Origin: Perlabentimonas sp034003245
GTDB lineage: Bacteria; Bacteroidota; Bacteroidia; Bacteroidales; Tenuifilaceae
DNA length: 64,000 nt
NCBI GenBank assembly: GCA_034003245.1
Contig: JAVEYY010000009.1
Location: forward strand, 1-64,000
Direction of reading: 5' to 3'
In this document: positions 14,739 to 22,713 of the stretch, in pieces
Layout of the letters: every line of letters begins with the position of its first letter
How positions within the stretch are numbered: the first letter of the stretch is position 1
Program-made: the position numbers and the translations under genes
Notes under the pieces: model-generated
Told to the model about the DNA's origin: nothing
The model's input: only the letters and a program-made list of their open reading frames with translations
The model's database searches: none

Positions 14739-16085
14739 ATGGTCGATAAGCAAAGAGTTACAACCCTTAATCGGGGTGAAATCCTGAGAAATGGCCCAGT
14801 TGTGTACTGGATGTCGCGCGACCAGCGAACCAGTGACAACTGGGCTCTACTTTTTGCTGCCCAACAAGCCAATGAGCATAAATTACCCCTTCATGTTGTT
14901 TTCACGCTGTCGCCAACTTTCCCTGGGGCAAATCTAAGGCATTACTCTTTTCTGATTGATGGGCTGAAAAGTTTGCAGCAAAAGTTGTGGGAGAAGGGGA
15001 TAGGTTTTACTCTACTTATGGGGGAGCCTGCTCAATTGTTATTCGAGTTTATTGGAATTTCCAATGCAAGCATTCTAATTTCGGACTTCGATCCCCTTCG
15101 GATTAAAAGGCAATGGAAAAAATCAGTAAATGAACAGTTAACCATTCCTCACCACGAGGTGGATGCTCACAATATTGTGCCGTGTCGAATTGCTTCGCAA
15201 AAGGCAGAGTTTGGCGCTTACACTATTAGGCCTAAGATTAACAGGCTATTGAATACTTTCTTAACCGATTTCCCCGGTATTCCAAGAATTAAGAATCGTT
15301 CCGAGTCAAATCCAGTAGAATGGCAAAGCGTAGTTTCGTGGCTAAATGCTGATACTAGCGTTCAACCAATTACTTGGTTAAAATCGGGAGAGATCATCGC
15401 CTCAGACAATTTAGAAGGTTTTATTAAGGAAAGATTAAATGGCTATAGTTACCGACGCAACAATCCAGTGGTCGATGGTCAATCATATCTATCTCCATAC
15501 CTTCATTTTGGGCAACTATCGGCGCAGAGAGTTGCTATAGAAGTATCAAAAGCAAATGCACCAAGTGAAGATAAAGCCGCTTTCTTAGAGGAGTTGATAG
15601 TGAGGCGGGAGCTCTCAGATAATTTCTGCTTCTATAACGATAAGTATGATCAAACCGCAGGGTTTCACCCTTGGGCTTTATCGTCACACGAAATCCATAG
15701 AGACGACGATAGGGAATACTTGTACTCACTTGCAAATTTTGAAAGTGCACTAACCCACGATCCCCTTTGGAATGCTGCTCAAAAGGAGATGGTTATCACT
15801 GGTAAAATGCATGGATATATGCGAATGTATTGGTCTAAGAAAATACTGGAGTGGACTGCCTCACCTGAGCAGGCCATGGAATTTGCAATATACCTCAACG
15901 ACAAGTATAGCATCGATGGACGCGATCCCAATGGATACGCGGGTATTGCCTGGAGCATTGGTGGTGTGCACGATAGAGCTTGGTCGCAACGTCCTGTTTT
16001 TGGAAAGATTAGGTATATGAATTACAATGGTTGTAAAAGAAAATTTGATGTGGAGGGATACATCAGAAAAGTAAACGTGTTATAA
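14739..16085 (+). CDS. phr: Class II deoxyribodipyrimidine (CPD) photolyase
   Basis: A 448-residue FAD enzyme that reverses cyclobutane pyrimidine dimers using blue light. The N-terminal antenna domain opens with VVYWMSRDQRTSDNWALLFA. The C-terminal FAD domain has the class II signatures SPYLHFGQLSAQRVA, EELIVRRELSDNFCFYN, HGYMRMYWSKKILEW and NDKYSIDGRDPNGYAGIAWS. Length matches class II enzymes. It lies 5 bases behind the DHOD-like flavoprotein gene. That pairing of two flavoproteins may be meaningful or accidental. Confidence 0.95.
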   Translation: MVDKQRVTTLNRGEILRNGPVVYWMSRDQRTSDNWALLFAAQQANEHKLPLHVVFTLSPTFPGANLRHYSFLIDGLKSLQQKLWEKGIGFTLLMGEPAQLLFEFIGISNASILISDFDPLRIKRQWKKSVNEQLTIPHHEVDAHNIVPCRIASQKAEFGAYTIRPKINRLLNTFLTDFPGIPRIKNRSESNPVEWQSVVSWLNADTSVQPITWLKSGEIIASDNLEGFIKERLNGYSYRRNNPVVDGQSYLSPYLHFGQLSAQRVAIEVSKANAPSEDKAAFLEELIVRRELSDNFCFYNDKYDQTAGFHPWALSSHEIHRDDDREYLYSLANFESALTHDPLWNAAQKEMVITGKMHGYMRMYWSKKILEWTASPEQAMEFAIYLNDKYSIDGRDPNGYAGIAWSIGGVHDRAWSQRPVFGKIRYMNYNGCKRKFDVEGYIRKVNVL

Positions 16086-16138
16086 CCATTCCTTGGGTTA
16101 GAGATGTAAAGTTGACACACCCACTCAACTTTTTTTGT

Positions 16139-16146
16139 TACTTTTG
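16139..16146 (+). promoter_or_regulatory. Possible -7 element for the phosphodiesterase gene
   Basis: TACTTTTG matches TAnnTTTG. The only upstream TTG (16112-16114) is 24 bases away, longer than usual. It lies 56 bases before the chosen ATG at 16202 and inside an in-frame upstream extension, arguing against the longer start. Confidence 0.35.
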
Positions 16147-16201
16147 GCATTCACTCAGTAAGTCGTATACATTATTTAAAATTTTTGATAAAAATTGCAT
16201 T

Positions 16202-17437
16202 ATGGAAAAAGTATTGGTTTTACTTAGAAAGTTTCAGCTACTGGTAATTGCAACAGTGGTTCTAACAGTATCATCGGGTTGTAGCACATCAACGGCCGAT
16301 AGCGATCAGTACGTGGTTATCCTATCGCTCGATGCTTTTCGCTGGGACTATCCAACGTTGGCAAGTACACCAAACCTGAATAGCATAGCACACGATGGTG
16401 TAACAGCAAAAGCGCTTATTCCTTGTTATCCAACTAAAACTTTTCCAAATCACTACAGTATGGCAACTGGATTGCATCCAAATAACCATGGTTTGGTGTG
16501 TAACCGATTCTGGGACGCTGAGCTGGGTTTCTACTCCATTGGCGATAGGAACGCCGTGGAGAACCCTCTGTTTTATGGAGGGGAGCCTTTCTGGTTAACC
16601 GCTGAAAAGCAGGGCGTTAAAGCGGCAACCTATTACTGGGTTGGTTCTGAAGCCCCAATTGGAGGTCAGTACCCTTCGTTCTGGAAAAAGTATGATCAGA
16701 AGGTACCCTTTGCCGATAGGATTGATACTGTAATTCACTGGCTAAACCTGCCCATTGATCAGCGCCCAAGGCTAATTGCCTGGTATTACCACGAGCCCGA
16801 CCTGATGGCCCATCGCGATGGGCCAACCGGTGCAAGAACTATGGCTCTCGTTGAGGAAATTGACAGCCTAATCGGTATCTATCTTCAGAAAATTGCGGCA
16901 CTGCCTCATGCTGATAAGATTAACCTAATGATTGTATCGGATCATGGAATGGCCGATATATCGCCCGATAGATATATTAATCTGAACGAATATGTTAATC
17001 GTGATTGGTTTGAACTGATAACCGGTGGAAGTCCTGTGTATAGTTTAAAACCTAAAGAAGAATTTTACGAGCATGCCATTGCATCGCTTAAGGCAATTCC
17101 TAATCTAACAGCATGGCGACGAAGTGAAATTTCTGCCCGACTACATTATGGTTCCAATCCGAGAATTCAGGATGTTGTAATTGAGGCGGCTGCTGGCTAC
17201 AGCGTTGGTTTTGCTTCGGATGGCAGTCGTTTTACAGGGGGGACGCACGGTTACGACAACCAGAATCCCGATATGCATGGAATTTTCTTTGCCAAAGGCC
17301 CAGCATTTAAAAAGGGATATAAACACAAAGCATTTCAAAACACCAATTTGTACACCATAATCACGCATATTCTCGGTTTAGAACCTGCTGAAACGGATGG
17401 CGAATGGGACGAGGTTAAGGATCTTTTCAGGAAGTAG
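16202..17437 (+). CDS. Ectonucleotide pyrophosphatase/phosphodiesterase, lipoprotein
   Basis: A 411-residue member of the NPP branch of the alkaline phosphatase superfamily. The ATG at 16202 is preferred to 16112 because it yields a lipoprotein signal (TVSSGCSTS lipobox) and leaves room for a promoter. Metal ligand D44 is in ILSLDAFRWDYP, nucleophile T80 is in YPTKTFPNHYSMATGLHP, and further ligands are in YHEPDLMAHRDG, VSDHGMAD and GGTHGYDN. Family members hydrolyse nucleotide or phospholipid phosphodiester bonds outside the cytoplasm. It is convergent with the lipoprotein gene at 17474, with 36 bases between. Confidence 0.92.
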   Translation: MEKVLVLLRKFQLLVIATVVLTVSSGCSTSTADSDQYVVILSLDAFRWDYPTLASTPNLNSIAHDGVTAKALIPCYPTKTFPNHYSMATGLHPNNHGLVCNRFWDAELGFYSIGDRNAVENPLFYGGEPFWLTAEKQGVKAATYYWVGSEAPIGGQYPSFWKKYDQKVPFADRIDTVIHWLNLPIDQRPRLIAWYYHEPDLMAHRDGPTGARTMALVEEIDSLIGIYLQKIAALPHADKINLMIVSDHGMADISPDRYINLNEYVNRDWFELITGGSPVYSLKPKEEFYEHAIASLKAIPNLTAWRRSEISARLHYGSNPRIQDVVIEAAAGYSVGFASDGSRFTGGTHGYDNQNPDMHGIFFAKGPAFKKGYKHKAFQNTNLYTIITHILGLEPAETDGEWDEVKDLFRK

Positions 17438-17460
17438 TTTAGTGAGGCTGCATCATCTCA

Positions 17461-17482
17461 AAGTTTTAGTTGATTAAAACTT
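17461..17482. terminator. AT-rich hairpin between convergent genes
   Basis: Perfect 8-bp inverted repeat AAGTTTTA (17461-17468) / TAAAACTT (17475-17482) with a 6-base loop. It overlaps the last codons of the minus-strand lipoprotein gene. It may act as a weak bidirectional terminator. Confidence 0.35.
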
Positions 17483-17947
17483 GAGTCTTAAATCAACCTC
17501 ATCACCTGTAACATAAAAGCAGGGTTGGTTGCACGATTCGTAGTCTTCCTTGATTTTCATATATACCCTGTTTACCACGTAGTGTGGTCGGCCATTACGA
17601 TTGTACTTAGCAATTAGGGTGTATTCAACCTCGTTTTCGAGTTTAAGGTACAGAATATTACTTGAGGTTACTTCGGTGAACATAAAGTTTTTGTTATCAA
17701 AGGTTCCCTTGTATACATCAATGGGAACAGCAGTAATCTCATCGTCAATTAGGACCTTAATCTTCACGTTGCTGTACTTGGGCATATCCCTAAAGCATTT
17801 ATAGCAATCGACACTGGCAAAATCTTCGATTTTGCAGCTTTGGTAAGGGATGCAGAGTGTGAAGATAACAAATATTAAACCTACCCCTCTTAGAGAAGTA
17901 GTTTTAATGTCTTTACTCAAAAGAAGAAAAGGCTTTTCAAAAACCAT
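17474..17947 (-). CDS. Uncharacterised lipoprotein, paralogue B of a tandem pair
   Basis: A 157-residue protein with a hydrophobic N-terminus leading to a lipobox-like IPYQSC near residue 37, so it is probably lipid-anchored. The mature part aligns by eye with the product of the gene at 18021-18491: both have YTLIAKY/YTIVAKY followed by NG and VVN, and both end with a Cys-containing PCFYV/PCYYV segment and DLRLK. The C-terminal SCNQPC pair suggests a disulphide. No known family recognised. The gene lies 73 bases downstream of its paralogue and probably belongs to the same transcript as the ankyrin-barrel gene. Confidence 0.75.
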   Translation of the reverse strand: MVFEKPFLLLSKDIKTTSLRGVGLIFVIFTLCIPYQSCKIEDFASVDCYKCFRDMPKYSNVKIKVLIDDEITAVPIDVYKGTFDNKNFMFTEVTSSNILYLKLENEVEYTLIAKYNRNGRPHYVVNRVYMKIKEDYESCNQPCFYVTGDEVDLRLKF

Positions 17948-18020
17948 ATTAATAGTTGATTATTCTGTTTTATTTCGTTTGGTCATCTAAATAATGGATA
18001 ACTATTGTAAAACTATTCAG

Positions 18021-18491
18021 CTACTGTTTAAGCCTTAAGTCTATTTCACGGTTGTATACGTAATAGCAGGGATCGAAACAATCAGCGCAACTCTTAACCA
18101 CTTCAAGCTCAATAGAGTTTACAACAAAGTAAGTTTTGCCATTTTGGGCATACTTTGCAACAATAGTGTAATATGTCTGAGTTTTAAGATAAAGCATATT
18201 GTTTTCTTTACTAATTATTTTTTCAAAAGCGATGTTGTTGTTGTCAATTGAGCCAAGGTAAACAATTACTGGTATTGAAAAATTTTCAGAATCAAGTGTT
18301 ACTTTTGGTTTTATGCTTAAAGCTGTTGGGAAATGAGGAAAGCATGTTGAAGACTCATTTTCAAACAGGTATTCTGATTTACAACTTGCCAAAGTACTTA
18401 TCGTAACTATTAACACCACCCTGATTAATGGCAATTGATTATTCAATATTTTACCAAAAACCTCACTCATTTTACAAGATATTAAAGCCAT
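18021..18491 (-). CDS. Uncharacterised lipoprotein, paralogue A of a tandem pair
   Basis: A 156-residue protein if the ATG at 18491 is used, which overlaps the upstream ankyrin gene by 10 bases; a second ATG at 18470 (MSEVFGK) would remove the overlap and is about as likely. A hydrophobic segment and lipobox (ISTLASC) indicate a lipoprotein. The mature part is a single small domain with strand-like segments (YYTIVAKYAQNGKTYFVVN) and a Cys-rich end (CADCFDPCYYV). It is clearly paralogous to the next gene downstream. It follows the ankyrin-barrel gene directly, implying co-expression at the cell envelope. Function unknown. Confidence 0.75.
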   Translation of the reverse strand: MALISCKMSEVFGKILNNQLPLIRVVLIVTISTLASCKSEYLFENESSTCFPHFPTALSIKPKVTLDSENFSIPVIVYLGSIDNNNIAFEKIISKENNMLYLKTQTYYTIVAKYAQNGKTYFVVNSIELEVVKSCADCFDPCYYVYNREIDLRLKQ

Positions 18492-19900
18492 TCAATCCTC
18501 TTCAAAGAAATTTTGGGAACCGATGTGTCGATCACATAACCCATCGAGATGCTGAACGAAAGCGGTTGCTCACGAAGTTGATCGATTAACAGGTAATGGG
18601 TTCCAAGTTTTAGGTTCAACTTATTCAAAACCAATGATATCTCAACGGTAGGGGATAATATATTTTGAGATTTGGGCTTAAGCTGCTCGCTAATTATGGT
18701 ATAGTATCCCCACGACCTATTGTAACTAATTCCCAACAATACACCTAGATGGCTTTTCCTTTTAAACCGAGCCTTAAGCATCTCCTTGCCAAGACTCAGG
18801 CCTACCATGTTACGTTGCTCAAAAAATTGGTAAACGCTATACTCCTGATCTACTAGTACAGGTCTGTATACTGGCCTAAAACCAAGGGTTAGGCCAGCAT
18901 GTATACCATAATTTGATATAACAGAATTTAACCCGGTGGTGAAGTAGAAATCATTCTTATTTAACATTAAACCCAACGAGGGTATTATGGCCGTAAAACT
19001 TGGTTTTCGCGAAATTGGGCTGCCCAGCTTGTTAAGGAGTGAAGCTAAATCTTTATACCCGTTTCGCTTGGCAAGGTCGGCATAACTTATTTTTGGATGG
19101 ATCTCTTCAATGTCGGCTCCCTTGTTAAGCAGAAATTTTATAGCATCATCAGCATAACTATCAATTGCAATGGCAAGAGCCGTAAGATTTGTATTGTTAT
19201 TTTTATTGATATTGGCACCGTAATCGGTTAGCAGACGTAGTAGAGTGGTGTCATTGAACTGCGCGGCAACCATAAGAGGTGTGAAACCATTCCTGTCGGC
19301 CTTGTCAACTTCGGCCCAATTCTGAAGAAGGTATTCGGCTGCCGCAGTTGCTCCGGAGTAGGTTGCCGCCATAAGCGGCGTATTCCCATAGTTATCGGTA
19401 GAGTCCATGGAAGCTCCATAATGGAGCAGCAGGTATGCCATAAAAGTGTATCCATATGCACTGGCGTAGTGCAAAGGTGAAACCCCCATCGAATTTACAG
19501 CATGTGGATTGCCTCCATTGAGGATTAGCAACTCGGCAATACTATCGTTATTATTAATGGCAGCGTAATGGAGTGCAGTGAAACGCTTTTGATCAGTTAA
19601 GTTAAGAGCAGCACCTGCTCCTATAAGTTCCCTAACTACCGGATAGTGTCCTGCCTGTGAGGCATACATCAGTGGTGTAACACCATTCCATGTGGATGTG
19701 TTGGGATCGGCACCTAAGTTAAGCAAGTACCAAACTTCCTCAAGTTTACCCGAATCAGCCTCAAGAATTAATTGATAATTTAACTCGGACCGCAGAAATT
19801 CTGGTACTTTGGTAGTGTCCCTCAGCGTTTGACCATAACCCTTTAACCCAAACAGAATAAGTAAACTGTAAATAATAATGAGGTTAATTTTTATATTCAT
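18482..19900 (-). CDS. Secreted ankyrin-repeat protein fused to an outer-membrane barrel-like domain
   Basis: A 472-residue protein. Signal peptide at 1-23 (GLKGYGQ). Seven to eight ankyrin repeats follow, each about 33 residues, between about 40 and 292, with classic cores such as GVTPLMYASQAGHYPVV, FTALHYAAINNNDSIAELL and GFTPLMVAAQFNDTTLL. From about 295 to the end the sequence changes to alternating strands (FTAIIPSLGLMLNKNDFYF, PLSFSISMGYVIDTS), like an outer-membrane beta-barrel. The repeats would therefore face the periplasm and could bind a protein partner. Two paralogous lipoprotein genes follow directly. I know of no described system with this set. Confidence 0.85.
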   Translation of the reverse strand: MNIKINLIIIYSLLILFGLKGYGQTLRDTTKVPEFLRSELNYQLILEADSGKLEEVWYLLNLGADPNTSTWNGVTPLMYASQAGHYPVVRELIGAGAALNLTDQKRFTALHYAAINNNDSIAELLILNGGNPHAVNSMGVSPLHYASAYGYTFMAYLLLHYGASMDSTDNYGNTPLMAATYSGATAAAEYLLQNWAEVDKADRNGFTPLMVAAQFNDTTLLRLLTDYGANINKNNNTNLTALAIAIDSYADDAIKFLLNKGADIEEIHPKISYADLAKRNGYKDLASLLNKLGSPISRKPSFTAIIPSLGLMLNKNDFYFTTGLNSVISNYGIHAGLTLGFRPVYRPVLVDQEYSVYQFFEQRNMVGLSLGKEMLKARFKRKSHLGVLLGISYNRSWGYYTIISEQLKPKSQNILSPTVEISLVLNKLNLKLGTHYLLIDQLREQPLSFSISMGYVIDTSVPKISLKRIEWL

Positions 19901-19949
19901 AGGTAATTAGCAGAATAATCAAAGTTTATCTATTTCGAAACACCACGTA

Positions 19950-20657
19950 TTATGGGGTTGATATTGATACTGGTAATACTTTTCCATTGAAATACTTGTG
20001 CCCGGTAAGGGCAAAATCTGCTATAAATTTGGAAATTTCCTTTGCGTCAAGCGGTGCGTTGTATCCGGGAAATGCTTCAGCAAGCATTTCGGTATTGACT
20101 GCTCCAAGGGCTAAGCAGTTGAAAGCAATGCCCGTCTCCTTCATCTCTTCGGCAAGGCATTCGGTAAGGTTTGCCAATGCTGCTTTTGTTGCAGAGTAAA
20201 CCGAAAGCCCAGCGAATTTGGCACTACCCTGAAATCCTCCCATGCTCCCAATATTTACAACGTGCGATCCCGGTTTCATCAGAGGTAAAACCAGGCGAAT
20301 AAGCTGGGCTGGGGCAGCAAAATTTACTCTAATCATCTTCCATAAATCAGTGTCTGTAAGTTGATGAAGGGGCTTATTCGAAAGGAAACCGGCATTGTTA
20401 ATCAGTATATCGACATGCGGTACACAACTTTGTATCAAGCCAAGGAGTGATGGGTCAAGGCCATCGCCCGATGCTAAATCGAAAGGGATTGGGTAAAGAT
20501 GAGCTTCAATATTTTCTCTGATGCAAGCACTTTTAAGTTGCTTTAACTTATCGGAATCTCTAGAGATAGCCACAATATTGTGATTGCCGCTGGCGGCAAA
20601 TTGCTTGGCTAACTCGAATCCTATGCCCCTTGACGCACCTGTAATAATGATATTCAT
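19950..20657 (-). CDS. SDR-family NAD(P)-dependent oxidoreductase
   Basis: A 235-residue classical short-chain dehydrogenase/reductase. The start at 20657 (MNIIITGASRGIG) is chosen because the Rossmann motif TGASRGIG then sits at the usual place; an upstream in-frame ATG at 20684 only adds nine unusual residues. NNAG is in ILINNAGFLSN, catalytic Y154 and K158 are in SVYSATKAAL, and a Ser is in VNIGSMGGFQGSA. The substrate cannot be predicted. The gene stands alone, divergent from the outer-membrane protein gene at 20795. Confidence 0.9.
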   Translation of the reverse strand: MNIIITGASRGIGFELAKQFAASGNHNIVAISRDSDKLKQLKSACIRENIEAHLYPIPFDLASGDGLDPSLLGLIQSCVPHVDILINNAGFLSNKPLHQLTDTDLWKMIRVNFAAPAQLIRLVLPLMKPGSHVVNIGSMGGFQGSAKFAGLSVYSATKAALANLTECLAEEMKETGIAFNCLALGAVNTEMLAEAFPGYNAPLDAKEISKFIADFALTGHKYFNGKVLPVSISTP

Positions 20658-20734
20658 GTATTGGTCTGTTTTTTCAATTATCAAAAAAACAAAAATAGCA
20701 CACTTTTCGTTATATGTTATTACGTTTTTCGATG

Positions 20735-20765
20735 TTTGTGCATTGCAAAAATCGTGCTACTTTTG
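20735..20765 (+). promoter_or_regulatory. Promoter of the outer-membrane protein gene at 20795
   Basis: TTTG (20735-20738), 19 bases, TACTTTTG (20758-20765): an exact consensus match. The ATG is 29 bases further on. It lies within an in-frame upstream extension of the gene, which it therefore argues against. Confidence 0.7.
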
Positions 20766-20794
20766 ACCTAATCTATTGCAAACAAAGGGTTGTT

Positions 20795-21406
20795 ATGGGA
20801 ATTAAAAATATATTTTTTAAAGCTGGGCTAGTTCTCCTTGTAAGCCTGTTATTATCGAATTTGGGCTTGACACAAACTACAGAGGTAGAAAAACCCAAGA
20901 GGTTTAGCGAAAAACTTTTCTATGGGGGGTCATTAGGCTTGATGTTTGGAAATTTCACCCAGGTAGATATTAACCCTGTGGGAGGTATTTGGATTATTCC
21001 GCAGTGGTCGGTTGGTGTTGGTGGAAGGTATAGCTACTATAGCCAAAGAACTAACTTTATTGGAACCCCCACTCAGGTTTATCGAAGTCATCTGTGGGGT
21101 GGCTCTGTTTTTACCCAAATTCTTCCGGTGCCCGATTTTAGCGAAATATCGGAACTGCCCTTCAAAGGGGGGATTTTGTTTCATGCCGAGTACGAGAAAT
21201 TATATATCGATAGACGGATTCTTGATCCCATTCTCAGCGTGGAGACAGGTAAAACTTGGGTCGACCTTATCCTCATTGGAGGTGGTTACAGGCAACGGAT
21301 TGGCGACAGGGCGGCATTTAACGTAATGGTTTTATGGCAGATTGCACAGGGAGGAGTATCGCCATATCCCCAGAACCCTTTGGTTAGGGTAAACATTACT
21401 TTTTAA
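20795..21406 (+). CDS. Predicted outer-membrane protein, unknown function
   Basis: A 203-residue protein starting MGIKNIFFK. A signal peptide ends around LGLTQ. The remainder has short alternating strands typical of a porin-like or PorT-like barrel (LFYGGSLGLMFGNFTQVDI, WSVGVGGRYSYYS) and ends in NPLVRVNITF. The start is set by the consensus promoter just upstream. A terminator shared with the convergent cold-shock gene follows. No specific family recognised. Confidence 0.75.
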   Translation: MGIKNIFFKAGLVLLVSLLLSNLGLTQTTEVEKPKRFSEKLFYGGSLGLMFGNFTQVDINPVGGIWIIPQWSVGVGGRYSYYSQRTNFIGTPTQVYRSHLWGGSVFTQILPVPDFSEISELPFKGGILFHAEYEKLYIDRRILDPILSVETGKTWVDLILIGGGYRQRIGDRAAFNVMVLWQIAQGGVSPYPQNPLVRVNITF

Positions 21407-21420
21407 TGTAAATTGAAACG

Positions 21421-21450
21421 AAAAAAGGCCTTGCTCTGCAAGACCTTTTT
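21421..21450. terminator. Bidirectional terminator
   Basis: Hairpin with loop TCT at 21435-21437, five G-C-rich pairs (CTTGC/GCAAG), one C-A mismatch, then GG/CC and an A-run opposite a T-run. The A-run and T-run make it work for both the + strand outer-membrane protein gene and the minus-strand cold-shock gene. Confidence 0.8.
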
Positions 21451-21479
21451 ACAATTTCCTATATAGAATAATACTCTTG

Positions 21480-21680
21480 TTATTCTATAACATTTACATT
21501 GGTAGCCTGAGGACCACGCTTACCTTCAGTAATTTCAAATTCTACATCTTGACCTTCGTCTAGACGCTTAAAACCTTCTTTTGCAATGCCAGTGTAGTGA
21601 ACAAACACATCGTTGCCTTCTTCAGTTTGAATAAAGCCAAAACCTTTAGCTGCATCAAACCATTTTACTTTTCCTTTCAT
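21480..21680 (-). CDS. Cold-shock domain protein (CspA family)
   Basis: A 66-residue single-domain OB-fold nucleic-acid-binding protein. It starts MKGKVKWFDAAKGFGFI, which contains RNP1 (KGFGFI), followed by RNP2 in DVFVHYTGI. Family members bind single-stranded RNA or DNA and melt secondary structure, aiding translation in the cold or during growth changes. The length is canonical. A gene-free region of 375 bases lies upstream, which would allow the long 5' leader common for such genes. Confidence 0.95.
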   Translation of the reverse strand: MKGKVKWFDAAKGFGFIQTEEGNDVFVHYTGIAKEGFKRLDEGQDVEFEITEGKRGPQATNVNVIE

Positions 21681-22055
21681 AATAGAACTGGTGAAAATTG
21701 ATAAATTAAATTTTAAAAAATACTAAACACAAAGGTGATGATTTGATTTGATTTTCCAAGGATATTTTAGCTTTTTTTTAGTCTTTATTTTGACTGCTAC
21801 TTTATTAAAATACCTAAACTCTTGATTAGTTGATTTTTAGTCTCGTGGGCTTGAAGTGAGTTTTTTCTATATTCTCATTGGTAATCTAGTCATTTGATTG
21901 CTAGTTACCCAATTATGATAATAATGAGTTAATTATTTATGGAGGCAAACATAACAATTACGCCAGTGGTTTGTTTTGGTATTGTAAAAATATTGCCGTT
22001 TCTTTGAGGCAAATTTATTTTCACATTAAATTACTAATCAATAAAATATAGTTAC
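21681..22055. other. Intergenic region between cold-shock gene and slyD
   Basis: About 375 AT-rich bases without a supportable gene, shared by two divergent genes. It could hold a long leader for the cold-shock mRNA. I found no exact consensus promoter in either direction and no strong hairpin. Confidence 0.4.
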
Positions 22056-22586
22056 ATGAATGTTTCGAAGGACAAGGTAGTATCTGTTAGCTACGAGCTA
22101 AAGGTAGACGGTGAGATTGTTGATAGGGCCGAGGTAGAAAACCCAATGCATTTTATATTCGGAAATGGCACACTCATCCAATCGTTTGAGCACAATATAA
22201 AGGATATGAAAATTGGCGACAACTTCGATTTTGGAATACCTGCCGACCAAGCCTATGGTGAGGTTGTTAGCGAGTATATTTTGAAGTTACCCCTAAGTGT
22301 TTTTGAGCGTGAGGGTCAAATAGAGGAGGGGCTGCTACAGGTTGGATCGCGCCTTCCCATGGTCGATCAAGAGGGCAACCAGCTTAATGGACTTATTTTG
22401 GAAGTTCAGGACGACCACGTTGTGATGGATTTTAACCACCCTCTAGCCGGTCAGGATTTACATTTTACTGGAAAAATTGAAGGAATTCGCGAGGCTTCGG
22501 CCGAAGAACTCCAACACGGACACGTGCATAGCCACAATCATAGTCATGACGAAGGACATGAGTGTGGAAGTTGTGGATGCCACTAA
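22056..22586 (+). CDS. slyD: FKBP-type peptidyl-prolyl isomerase, SlyD type
   Basis: A 176-residue cytoplasmic prolyl isomerase/chaperone. The FKBP part begins VVSVSYELKVDGEIVDRAE and contains MHFIFGNGTLIQSFEHNIKDM and FGIPADQAYGEV, interrupted by the insert-in-flap region as in SlyD. The C-terminal tail from about residue 153 is rich in His and Cys (HGHVHSHNHSHD, then CGSCGCH), the nickel-binding tail used in hydrogenase maturation in E. coli. Both activities are expected; a hydrogenase is not visible in this window. A strong terminator follows. Confidence 0.93.
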   Translation: MNVSKDKVVSVSYELKVDGEIVDRAEVENPMHFIFGNGTLIQSFEHNIKDMKIGDNFDFGIPADQAYGEVVSEYILKLPLSVFEREGQIEEGLLQVGSRLPMVDQEGNQLNGLILEVQDDHVVMDFNHPLAGQDLHFTGKIEGIREASAEELQHGHVHSHNHSHDEGHECGSCGCH

Positions 22587-22604
22587 TCGGATAAATCGAT
22601 TATG

Positions 22605-22630
22605 AAAAGCCGGCATAGCCGGCTTTTTTT
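22605..22630 (+). terminator. Rho-independent terminator of slyD
   Basis: AAAAGCCGGC (22605-22614), loop ATA, GCCGGCTTTTTTT (22618-22630). Strong G-C stem followed directly by a T-run. Confidence 0.92.
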
Positions 22631-22713
22631 GTTGAGTGAAAGGAGGAGCCGATAAACTTTTATTCCGTTTAAGTATCAAAATCTCTATATTTGACCGATA
22701 AAATGCTACTGAC

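Noticed and set aside
21681..22055. Riboswitch or thermosensor leader for the cold-shock gene
   Set aside because: I could not find a convincing conserved stem or known riboswitch motif; only the length of the region is suggestive.
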